Below are positions 19,149 to 27,909 of a stretch of DNA of 29,674 bases, in pieces; within the stretch, counting starts at the first letter, position 1; every line of letters begins with the position of its first letter. Source of the DNA: Chara braunii (lineage: Eukaryota > Streptophyta > Charophyceae > Charales > Characeae); NCBI GenBank assembly GCA_003427395.1, contig BFEA01000991.1, forward strand, positions 195,825 to 225,498, given 5' to 3'. Made by a program: the position numbers and the translations under genes. Below the pieces are notes generated by a model that had not been told where the DNA came from, searched no databases, and worked only from the letters and a program-made list of their open reading frames with translations.

Positions 19149-19275
19149 TGAGAAGTTGAGGAGACGCCTCACTTAGACCAGAGAAACAAAACAGGGTTTG
19201 GTATCCCCGTCAGGTGCTTGAGAAGTTAAGAAGACGTCTCACTCAGGACAGAGAAACAAAAAGGATTTGGTATGG
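19149..19275 (+). repeat. Tandem duplication with a 70-base period
   Basis: TGAGAAGTTGAGGAGACG... (from 19149) and TGAGAAGTTAAGAAGACG... (from 19219) run in parallel for about 57 bases, both passing through CAGAGAAACAAAA and TTTGGTAT, with a few differences. Both carry a GAGACGCCTC / AGACGTCTC core related to the 16-mer upstream. Confidence 0.75.
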
Positions 19276-19557
19276 TCCATCCCCAGCATGGCAGACAGAG
19301 TGAATGCCCTCGTTACAAGAAGAGCATCCCTGGCACAGATGCCTGATTAAGAGCTAAGGTAACCTTCAAACAAAAGATCAGAAGCAGAACGAGTCAAACA
19401 AGTAGACAAAAATCCTTTTTAAAATTTATTTGGTGGCCGACAACCGGCCTGGTTCATGAGGAACCTGCGTCCCCGGCCTTAAGGAAGCCAAACTCTCAGG
19501 CCTGGGACGCTATGAAGTGGACTAAGAAATGAACTTTTTTATGAGCCGAAATCAGAC

Positions 19558-20028
19558 TCAGAAAGTTGCGAAGAAATCATGCTTATATAAGACGTAAAAG
19601 ATGGCCATGAACTCAATCTGGAAAAGAAAGAGAAGAAAGAAGATACTGAAGAGAATGCAATGACTAGGGTGATGAGATGACGAGACAACACATGGGATAA
19701 AAGAAGGTGGAGCTGGCACTATGGCCTTGCTCACAGAGGGGGTGGAAGGAACTCTGGGGATATAAGAAGGAAAATAAGTACTGGGCGCATCGCAGCGTGC
19801 TTCAATTTTTTTTCGGAAATACCTCATTCTGTCTGGAGATGGAGTTTTCTCGTACCACGATGGCGGCAAGTGGCGAGGGTAAGGCCGCGGATGAGTGTCA
19901 TAGCCACGTGGATCGTCTTCCTCCTCCTCAAAACTATAATCCCGTCGTGCACGAGGTGGCGGATCCTCCCGAGCCTTACCCCCTCTTCCTCCTCTCCCTC
20001 TACCATGTCTGCGACGTGCTTCAGGCAT
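19558..20028 (-). CDS. Minus-strand ORF, 156 aa, RGG-like, in the 3' end of Element 2
   Basis: From the ATG at 20028-20026 it begins MPEARRRHGRGRGGRGGK, a basic RGG-type stretch as found in RNA-binding proteins, then an acidic-aromatic patch (RRDYSFEEEEDDPRGYD), a Pro/Arg/Tyr region, YFRKKIEARCDAPSTYF, and a hydrophobic end (about residues 125-150) that could be a membrane segment or an artefact. The frame is also open upstream of this ATG. Extra antisense ORFs downstream of pol are known in some Tat-lineage plant elements such as Grande; this could be comparable, but I see no sequence match. It could also be a chance ORF opposite GC-rich DNA. Confidence 0.4.
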   Translation of the reverse strand: MPEARRRHGRGRGGRGGKAREDPPPRARRDYSFEEEEDDPRGYDTHPRPYPRHLPPSWYEKTPSPDRMRYFRKKIEARCDAPSTYFPSYIPRVPSTPSVSKAIVPAPPSFIPCVVSSSHHPSHCILFSIFFLLFLFQIEFMAIFYVLYKHDFFATF

Positions 20029-20034
20029 GATGCA

Positions 20035-20197
20035 GAGATGAGAGGTGGACACACTACTAGGAGGAAGAAGGAAAATATGTTGCAAAAAAAAAAAAAAACA
20101 GGAAACGAGAGAGGCGAATTGCAAAGCAAAAGGGAGAGAAAGGAGGTGGAGTTTGGACTTCTAATCGAAGTTTAACTGATTATCCTCAGTTCAAACC
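20035..20197 (+). repeat. 163-bp direct duplication, copy 1 (assembly artefact)
   Basis: Identical by eye to 20236-20398 at an offset of 201, including the same run of 15 A, the polypurine tract and the first 44 bases of the 3' LTR. The only thing between the copies is the adapter junction, so one copy is almost certainly not in the genome. Confidence 0.9.
20128..20151 (+). other. Polypurine tract of Element 2
   Basis: AAAAGGGAGAGAAAGGAGG plus TGGAG lies directly before the LTR start TGGACTT (20154 in this copy; 20355 in the second copy, tract at 20329-20352). This is the expected plus-strand primer site. Confidence 0.8.
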
Positions 20198-20235
20198 CTG
20201 TCTCTTATACACATCTAGATGTGTATAAGAGACAG
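20198..20235. other. Nextera mate-pair junction adapter (foreign, sequencing artefact)
   Basis: CTGTCTCTTATACACATCT (20198-20216) is the Tn5 mosaic-end transposase adapter, and its exact reverse complement follows at 20217-20235. Back-to-back mosaic ends are the circularisation junction of Nextera mate-pair libraries. It is not a natural insertion, since the flanks are an exact 163-bp duplication of each other. Removal of 20035-20235 or of the equivalent 201 bases would restore a simple 3' end. Confidence 0.97.
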
Positions 20236-20398
20236 GAGATGAGAGGTGGACACACTACTAGGAGGAAGAAGGAAAATATGTTGCAAAAAAAAAAAAAAAC
20301 AGGAAACGAGAGAGGCGAATTGCAAAGCAAAAGGGAGAGAAAGGAGGTGGAGTTTGGACTTCTAATCGAAGTTTAACTGATTATCCTCAGTTCAAACC
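20236..20398 (+). repeat. 163-bp direct duplication, copy 2
   Basis: The second copy, continuous on its right with the rest of the 3' LTR (CGCTTAAGAATTG...). Copy 1 is continuous on its left with the Element 2 3' region. Together they bracket the adapter at 20198-20235. Confidence 0.9.
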
Positions 20399-21903
20399 GC
20401 TTAAGAATTGTAGGTGAAAACAATCATCACATGTCAACTCTTCTTATCTGGTCCTAGAGATCAGTCTCGGGTATTCTGTCACGACATATGTTATGGTGAC
20501 TCGTTACTTCAGCAGTCTCAACATTATTCAGTTTCACAAGTCAACAATTAATCAGTAATAATCAGTTCCCTGATCCGCAGCCAAATCTGTTTTATGATCA
20601 GTATTCAACCATCATCTAGAACGATGTTCAGAGCATCATCCAGAACGACGTTTAGAGCATCATTCAAAATGACATTAAAGAAAGGTATCCAAGTCGTGGA
20701 CGTCAGTCAATCAAGCGTGTTTTTTTCCTCTTGTCAGGGAGTAATTATTTATCTGAGCACATGAGAGAGATCAACCCAATCAGAGTTGACCAGTCGGTCC
20801 TTGACAGGCTCAACTTGATTGCTGCCAAGGAGAGCTTCCCTTACAAGTATGTCAGGATTGATGGGTTCAAGTGTGAAGACCTTGTCCATCTTCATCGCTC
20901 TCACTGAGTTCGCTGAAGGCACAGTGAGCGACCTACGGATCTTCCTGAGAAAGGGGAACGAGACGCAACCTTATTTTGATGCACTGTGGGCTACAGCATC
21001 CGGGTATGTGCAGTGGAAAGTTGAGAGACTCCAGGGGAACACAAAGTTAATCTATAGCTTTGGTCCTAAGTTTTTCACTGATTATCTCAAACCTTCGGTC
21101 CCTTACTACCTTACTGATGACTCTTATTGGGGTGGACTGGTGAACTTGGCCAAGAGATACGTGTCGCGAGCTGTGATCGACTATGAGGTAGTGACCGAGC
21201 CCTCTTAGTTTCCGCATCTCAGGAGGGGCATTTTCTCTCGTCCATATCTCCCCACACTATGGGAGGACTTTTGTGTCATGCTTGACTTCCGTATCATGGG
21301 ACTTGGCTGGAAATGTTTGAAACTAGTGGGCTTCAGGTGGCTTTACATTCAGAAGCCACAACCTCAGAGAGTACGGAGACATGGCAAGAAGCCCGGACGA
21401 CAGGCTGCAAAGTGACAGATAAAGAGTAAAGTTCAGAGGGTTGGGTGAGGACTCTTGATTGGTGTTGGCCATGCTCTCTTCCATATGTACTCCCTTAGAC
21501 TATTATGAGTTCTCATTCTTTCCTTGTTCATCTGCTCTTCTCATTGCTCGAGTCAGTCGGTCTTGCTTCTTGCATTGTTCTTGCCTGATGATTGCTATCG
21601 TGGATGATTCTGTCACAATTCTCAAAATCAGATTGACATAATTGATGCATGCATAGCACCCCATAATTTTATGATTATTATTTGCATGATTCTCTGCTGT
21701 TCCGAATCAAAATAAAAGATTCCCAAGATTGGGGACCGGCGAAGACCGCAATTGAAGGGTCTCGCTCGAAGCCGGACGCACAAAACATGAAGGGATTTGC
21801 ATTATTTAATTTATTTTATTTATTGCAACCACATACAAAATCCTGCGTGACAGCCTGTTGGCTTCCGGTCGCCCGAAGTGATTCAACTGGAAAAAGTGCG
21901 ACA
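20355..21903 (+). repeat. 3' LTR of Element 2
   Basis: It starts TGGACTTCTAATCG after the polypurine tract and ends AAGTGCGACA. Compared with 8071-9601 it has about 105 substitutions, one single-base insertion and one single-base deletion, and an 18-base stretch (21281-21298) missing from the 5' copy. The downstream bases ACGTG do not repeat the bases before the 5' LTR. Confidence 0.92.
20761..21415 (+). pseudogene. LTR-encoded ORF (3' LTR copy), one frameshift and one stop
   Basis: The same ORF as 8477-9112. The ATG at 20761 and the end TGA at 21413-21415 correspond exactly. Lesions: one extra T near 20881-20884 (GACCTTGTCC against GACCTGTCC) and TAG at 21206-21208 where the 5' copy has GAG. 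At the 5' copy's stop this copy reads TGG. It carries six extra codons (21281-21298). This copy lies at the 3' end of the genomic RNA and would be the expressed one. Confidence 0.7.
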
Positions 21904-22436
21904 ACGTGACGCTTGAAAGAGGCACGTGGGGAGGATTGGACTACACACTTGCTGACGTCACAGTGACGTGGCATCCCATTATTGACAGATTGGACAGAGT
22001 GCTGACGTGGCAACATTTGCTATGTTGGCACTCCAGGGTTGACACGTGGCAGACAGGATACTGCCAAGTAAGAGGTGCACTCTAAAGACGACGACGGTAC
22101 AACTGACTGGACGAATTACACAGTTGTAGTGCCAACTGTCAGGGGGAGTGCGTGATCGCACTGACATCAAGAAGACACAGCAAACTGACGAAGGTTGCTG
22201 ACAAACTGTTTGTAATTGTTGTTGGCATACTTACCTGTTGTTGCTGTGTGTGGTGTTTGCGTACTTACTTGTGTGTTGTGTTTGATCGCAGTGCGACCGT
22301 GAAATTTATTACTGTTAATTAAGTATTTATTGTGCGGCAGACGCACGTCACGACTCGGATGTCTTTCCTCTGGAATTCTCTGAAATTGTCGGTGCTTACA
22401 CGTTTCATCCCACTTTTTTTCTACCCAGTCTCACTC
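21904..22436 (+). promoter_or_regulatory. Element 1 leader, right half, with ACGT-core motifs
   Basis: The TGACGTGGCA family resumes here: exact at 21964-21973 and 22003-22012, TGACGTCA at 21953-21960, TGACACGTGGCA at 22040-22051 and GCACGTGG at 21922. After 22060 the motifs stop. A T/G-rich tract ending in CAG at 22289-22291 could be a splice acceptor. No separate gene is supported up to the gag ATG at 22437. Confidence 0.6.
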
Positions 22437-24240
22437 ATGTTTACTGTGGATGAGGAGACTCCTGACCCCCGAATTAAGCAACAAGTGAAAGAGGGAAAAC
22501 AAGTCTTGATTGTCCTTCTGGACAGCTTGATTTTGAACTTCATGACGTAGGTGCTGAGGCAAAGGCCCATGTCAGGAGCCTGTTCGATTTAAGAGCATTA
22601 CATGATGTTATTGAATCGGCAGTGAAAGGCACCGACGTCATTCAGGTTCTGGATATACTAATCAAGTGTTGTCAGATACTTGATAAGTATATCAAAGATC
22701 GGTTCTCCAAGCTTGCTGAACAGAAAGAAGAAGGAGAAAATGTGGTGTCTGAAGAAACCGTGGATGAGAATATTCGACAACTTGAAGAAGCACTAGAAAG
22801 AGAGAAGAAGAGGAAAGAAGAATTGAGAAAGAGAAACTTTAAGATTGAATAGCAAGAACAAAAAGTTCAAGAGATTAGACAAACTGTTCTTAAAACTAAA
22901 GAGGAAGAACAAAAAAATTCCTTGGCTCAGCCTGTGAATTACCTTGCCCACTTGGAAATGAAAATCGATCAGTTTGGTAAACGGATGCAGACACAAATTA
23001 ATGATGTGGCCTCATGGCTTCGACTAATCACGAATTTGGTCAAAGAAAAATAAAAAGTCAAGGAAGAAAAGACTGAAAAGACAGAGAAACTCGTGGGAGA
23101 TGTCATGAAGTCTCTCAAGGTAGAAATAAAGAAGCCGGAAGAAAAACTAGAAACAAAGAAAGGGGAGCCTTCGAGTCCGCCCTCTTATCCACCGAGCTCT
23201 CCTCCTTCCTCTCCACCTCCAAGGTCTCCTTCTTTGAAGCCAAAGAAGCCAAAGGATAAAGTAACGGCTGCGGAGAAACCAAAGAGGAAAGAAAAAATAA
23301 AAATAAAATTGCCTTTCGCATTTTTTAATAATAAAGACGAAAATATGCTTTTGTGGATCACAGAGATTCAAACGTACTGTAGCACAGCCTCTGTCGAACT
23401 CGAATCCCAAGTTGCATTCTCTACTTCTTGTCTTGGTGGGGAAGCTAAGGAGTGGGTTTTGGTCGAAGCCAATGTCGCAGGGTTCGATGACATCGGGGAG
23501 TGGGCTGGAACCTTGAACCTCAAACAGGTCCTTGGGAAGATCAAGGAACGATTTTTTGACAAAACGACAACCGATAAGGCCTTTGACCAGCTCACCACAA
23601 TTGGTCAAAGACATTGGACCTCTGTAGAGTCGTTATCCCGGGAAGTTGTACGGTTGCTGCAGATTCCGGGACTGAACCTACAAGACAACCAGGTTTTGTA
23701 CATCTATTTTCGTGCTCTGTCCGAGCCCATTCGTGGACAACTCGTGGCAGAGTCCAAGTCTGGTAAGTATAATTATAGGCAGTTTCATGATCTGGCTCTC
23801 CAACGAGAGCAAATGACCTCTCGGGTTAAGAACTCTTATGCGTCTGTTGTTAAATATGGTGGTGGTGCAGGAACACGAAAGAGGGTACTTTGGCGCGAAA
23901 AGCGCCAGGACCACACCCTTGTCGTCTTTGATGACGATACCGTGGAAAAGTGGTCATTGGAGGCCGAGGGTGTGGCAAGCAACAGTGATTCTAGGAAGGG
24001 GAAGTCATTGTTGTTGCGGTCAACAAGGGAGGACCATGACCGCCAGTCAAGAAGAAGAAGCCACGTTCGTTCCTAGAGCATCCCGAAATTGCGGTCGGGA
24101 AGCCTTGGGAAAAGATGGGTCTGTCACAAGAAACATGACAAGAACGAATGGACAACGCGCAGTGCCTGAAGTGTGGCATTGCAGGGCATGTAATTGCATG
24201 GTGCCCGTTGATCCGTAACCCAAAAGCGAGCCGCCAGTAG
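22437..24240 (+). pseudogene. Element 1 gag (coiled coil, capsid, zinc knuckle), broken
   Basis: ATG 22437 starts MFTVDEETPDPRIKQQVKEG. A frameshift near 22530 moves to the frame that holds a long coiled coil (about 22570-23090, Lys/Glu-rich heptads; stops at 22850 and near 23050), a Pro/Ser-rich linker (PSSPPSYPPSSPPSSPPPRS), and the capsid region with MLLWITEIQTYC, ATTG-like FDQLTTIGQRHW and VLYIYFRALSEPIRGQL. Another shift near 23990-24050 leads to the zinc knuckle CLKCGIAGHVIAWC at 24163-24204 (CX2CX4HX4C). The coiled-coil N-terminus is long for a chromovirus gag. Confidence 0.75.
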
Positions 24241-24833
24241 GAGTAGCATCTACTCCTACTGAATCTAAGGGTTTGGACAAAGATGAAGGTAAGGCGCCTA
24301 CAAACCTTTCCAACCCTTTGACTCACATGGTAGAGGATGGTTTTTCTTCGGCCCATCGTCTGGAACACCCTGAACCTGTCTTATGTTCTATCTCTCTGGA
24401 CGACTCTCTTGACGAGTTTGGTAACGAGTTGCTGGCATTACGAAGCTCGTGGGCTAAGAAAGCTAAGTCTAAGGGTGATCTACTATTAGTGGATATAGAA
24501 ATCGCATGTACACTCGTAGGTGCTCTGTTGGACTCAGGATCCACACGATCCTATATATCTGAGAAAGCAATCCGCAAGTTGCATCTCGGAATAAAGGTAA
24601 AAAACCTGTCTATAACTATCATATCTGTTTTGGCTGACAAAAGCACGATCACTGTCTCGCAGTATGTTGATCGTGTTAAGTGTTGGTTTCGAATAAGGGA
24701 AGGTAAAAAGATTTTACATGAAGTATCCTTCCTGATCGAAAAAAATCTACCGTTTGACTTGATTCTGCGAATGGATTGGCAGGAGGAAGTCAACCCAGAT
24801 ATTAAGTTCAAAGAGGAGGTTGTGCAATTGTGA
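24219..24833 (+). pseudogene. Element 1 protease domain
   Basis: The frame follows the zinc knuckle after a small shift near 24220. LVGALLDSGSTRSYISEKAI holds the active site D-S-G (24531-24539). FDLILRMDWQEE matches the conserved 'ILGMDWL' element with Gly changed to Arg. It ends at TGA 24831-24833; RT follows in another frame after a break between 24834 and 24859. The Gly to Arg change near the flap suggests decay. Confidence 0.75.
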
Positions 24834-24858
24834 GACGCACTATTCGAATTGAAACAAA

Positions 24859-26385
24859 TTGTTTCATAAGTCTGGGTCTGACTCAACTCTCTCCTTTTGT
24901 TGTATGAGTTACCCAGCGTTTCGTTCGATGGTTTCAAAGAAAAAGTTGGAACAGGAAGTAATGATGGTCTTTGTAAAGAAAGTCGGAGAATGTTCTACTT
25001 CCTGCCCTCCTTCGACTGAAAAACTCCTTAGTGAGTATAAAGACTTATTTTTCGAACTGACAGGAATAACTGAACACGCTATCAAGCACACAATCAAAAT
25101 TATTTCTGGCAGTAAGATTGCCAAAGGCCCTACTTATCGAATGTCTCCTAGGGAATTTGAGGAATTAAGAAAACAACTGCAGGACTTAACAGAAAAATGA
25201 TGGATTCGCACAAGCTTCTCTCCTTATCTTGCCACTGTCTTATTTGTGTCCAAAAAGGAAGGTGAATTACGTCTCTGTATTGACTATAGAGGGTTGAATG
25301 TCGTCACTCTTAAGAATGTTGAACCTCTACCACGTATTGACGACTTGTTGGACCAGTTGCAGGGCTGCAAGTTCTTCAGTAAGATTGATCTGAAGTCTGG
25401 ATACCACCAGATCGAGGTGGAACCCACGGATCAATATAAGATTGCGTTCCGAACCACATATGACCATTACGAGTTTATGGTGATGCCCTTCAGATTGACT
25501 AATGCCCCCGCGACCTTTCAAAGGTCTATGAATGAACTCTTTCGTCAGTGGCTAGATAAGTTCGTCATCGTGTATCTCGATGATATTCTAGTGTACAGTA
25601 AGATACTAGAAGATCATGAGAAGCACCTTCGTCTGGTGCTAGGGAAGTTGCGTGAGGGCAACTTCAAGATCAATCCCAAGAAGTCTGAGTTTGCTAAGTC
25701 CGAAGTGTTATACTTAGGGCACATAGTAAACGAAGAAGGTTTAGGGCCGGAAGAGAAAAATATTTCAGCAATTAGAGATTGACCACAACCTAAGTCTATA
25801 ACTGAATTGCGATCTTTCCTTGGTTTAGCCAGTTACTACAAGAAGTTTATTAGGAACTTCTCACTGATTGTTGCACCAATGCGAAGATTGTTAAAGAAAG
25901 AAACGATCTGGTTATGGGATAAGGATTGTGAGTATTCCTTTCGAAAATTGAAATATGCCTTGACTCACTACCCCGTCCTTAAGATTGCTGATCCATCTTT
26001 ACCTTTCATTGTCACTACTGATGCAAGTAAGTATGAGATTGGTGTTGTTCTCTAGCAGGATGATGACAAGGGCTACAGGCTCATAGAGTTAATGTCTGCA
26101 CGACAGTCGTCGGAAAAGGTTGCTAACTCCACCTATGAAAGGGAGTTGTATGCCTTAGTCTATGCACTAAACACGTGGAAGCACTACTTATTAGGGAGAC
26201 ACTTTACTGTGTATTCAGACCACTTTTCTCTGAAGTGGATAAAGACACAGCCTAGGCTCTCTGATAAGCTGGTACGATGGTCTGTGTTTATTGATACCTT
26301 CAATTTTGAGTTGAAAACGATCAAAGGTAAGTCTAATGTGATCGCAGACGCATTGTCCAGACGGAGTGATTTCTTTGGTGCAATT
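24859..26385 (+). pseudogene. Element 1 reverse transcriptase and RNase H (three stops)
   Basis: One frame. Landmarks: EFEELRKQLQDLTEK, CIDYRGLNVVTLKN, FFSKIDLKSGYHQI, TNAPATFQRSMNELF, YLDDILVYSK (YLDD 25573-25584), LRSFLGLASYYKKFI. RNase H: VTTDASKYEIGVVL, YERELYALVYALNTW, YSDHFSLKWI and NVIADALSR (catalytic Asp, Glu, Asp present). Stops: TGA 25198, TGA 25780 (Trp expected in DWPQP), TAG 26053 (Gln expected). Otherwise close to canonical Ty3/gypsy, and the best-preserved enzyme in the window. Confidence 0.9.
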
Positions 26386-27870
26386 GTCTCTTACTTGGAT
26401 GTTGGGAATGACATGAAAGACCAAATTCGCCAAAGATATACTACTGATCCTATCTGGAAACCAATCATGGATGTCCTTGTACGAGATCCGTCCCAACTAA
26501 CCAACTATAGAATGATTGATGAATTGTTATTCTTGATTGACCAAACTGAACAAAGACTCTGTATTCCTCGTAAGGAAGAGATCAAAAATCTGTTGATTGG
26601 GGAATGTCATGACTCCGATGGACATTTTGGGTGCAAGAAAACATATGCTGAAGTTAGAGAACGTTTCGAATGGAAGAGACTTAAAGAAGATGTAATAACA
26701 TATGTTTGTACATGTCTAATGTGTCAGAGAAACAAGTCGTCGTATGAGAACCCCTTTGGACTTCTCAAGCCATTACCTATACCAAGCGAACCAAGTGAGT
26801 CTATCTCAATTGACTTTATGAGTCAGGTTAAAAGTCGCAATGGTCATAGTCAAGTGATGGTAATTGTGGATCGTTTCTCTAAATACTCTATGTTTGTTCC
26901 CTTACCAGCAGAAACACGTACTGAACTTGTCATTCAGAAGTTTCAGATGCGATGGATTACTGAGTATGGGTTCCCTAGTATCTGATCGAGATGTCAGGTT
27001 TACCAGTCTGCCATGGCAAAAGTTGATGGAAGCTTATGGCACACGGCTGGCCATGTCGTCAGGGAGGCATCCCGAAACGAATGGCCAGACTGAACAAATG
27101 AATCGTCTGTGCCAGCAGCTTTTGCTATGTATATTAGACCCGATCAGATTGATTGGGGCGATAACTTACCTAAGATTGCAAGTGCATATAATAATAGTGT
27201 CCACACGTCTACTGGGCGAACCCCAAATGCACTTCACAAAGGATTGAAGCCTAAACGTCTCATTGATGTACTGAATCGGGACCAATTCCTTAGGTTGCCT
27301 CCAGGGACCCGGGAATATGCAATCTTGTTTCAGGAAGACATTCAGAAAGTTAAAGATAATCTAAGGAAAGCTCAACTACGGATGACTGAATAAGCCAACA
27401 AGCACCGTCGACCATTTACATTCAAAAAAGGTGATTTGGTTTGAGTAAAATCTTAAGAGTTTTCACTAGAAGAAGATGTCTCCCAGAAAATGCTACCTGT
27501 CTATTTTGGACCCTTGGAAGTTCTCAAGGTAATTGGAGATGCAGAGGGACCGTCTTATCGAGTTGATATTCCCCCTCATCTCAAAACATATCCTGTCTTT
27601 CATGCATCCAAATTGTTGCCTTACGTAGAAGGAAATGACTTTCCACACAGACCCTCTATGATTCCACCAGACATGGATGGCGGATACGAGGTTGACAGGA
27701 TCATAGAGCATGGCTACTTCTCTACGGGAGGACGTGGACGACCTCAGAAGCAGTTCAAGGTACGTGTTAAAACTCAAGCACCATCTGAGGACAGATGGTT
27801 TAGTAAACGTGAACTACTTGAAACTGCTCCTGATATTGTCGCTGCTTATGAACGAGGGTTAAAGTCTTAA
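26386..27870 (+). pseudogene. Element 1 integrase with a chromodomain-like C-terminus
   Basis: Zinc region CHDSDGHFG...CTCLMC (about 26605-26730). Core: SIDFM (Asp 26812-26814), VSDRDVRF (Asp 26984-26986), GQTEQMNR (Glu 27092-27094), 35 residues between the last two. A shift at about 26980 and a reverse shift near 27115 put the middle part in another frame. Then stops at 27391 (Gln expected), near 27442 (Trp expected) and near 27454, the module MLPVYFGPLEVLKVIG, FHASKLLPYV, and a tail GYEVDRIIEH...QFKVRVKT...WFSKRELLE that resembles a chromodomain, ending at 27870. Chromodomains steer insertion to marked chromatin in this group. Confidence 0.85.
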
Positions 27871-27909
27871 ATATTTCTGCGGTGGAACTCGAAAATGGGC
27901 CGGCAGGAA

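Larger units (their letters stand above)
17712..19557. other. Long non-coding 3' region of Element 2
   Basis: No plus-strand ORF with support. It contains spaced copies of a GACTGACGGGACGTCT word and relatives from about 18103 to 18956, GC-rich hairpin-like segments around GTCCCCGAC...GTGTCGAA and CCCGACCACAGTGGTC (18490-18760), a 70-bp tandem duplication (19149-19275), and AT-rich DNA at 19020-19080. No tRNA cloverleaf was found. Roles in RNA folding or packaging are possible but unproven. Confidence 0.5.
8071..21903 (+). mobile_element. Element 2: large Ty3/gypsy-type retrotransposon with an accessory ORF array and ORF-bearing LTRs
   Basis: Order: 5' LTR 8071-9601 (contains an ORF), primer site 9606-9623, leader, accessory ORFs 9921-11829, gag 11914-13731, protease 13682-14431, RT and RNase H about 14377-16080, integrase to 17711, non-coding 3' region, minus-strand ORF 19558-20028, polypurine tract, 3' LTR 20355-21903. 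RT and RNase H before integrase make it Ty3/gypsy-like. At 13.8 kb (13.6 kb without the 201-base artefact) it is large, like Ogre/Tat elements that carry extra ORFs. No target-site duplication is visible (TCAAG left, ACGTG right). The LTRs differ at about 105 of 1531 positions, counted by eye. Confidence 0.85.

Noticed and set aside
20198-20235. A natural inverted repeat or Tn5-type insertion
   Set aside because: It is exactly two mosaic ends back to back, the known mate-pair junction, without any transposon body.
20035-20398. A natural tandem duplication of the LTR start
   Set aside because: The two copies are exact and separated only by the sequencing-library adapter.
23115-23914. Minus-strand ORFs opposite the Element 1 gag
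   Set aside because: Shadows of the Pro/Lys-rich gag frame; no family resemblance.
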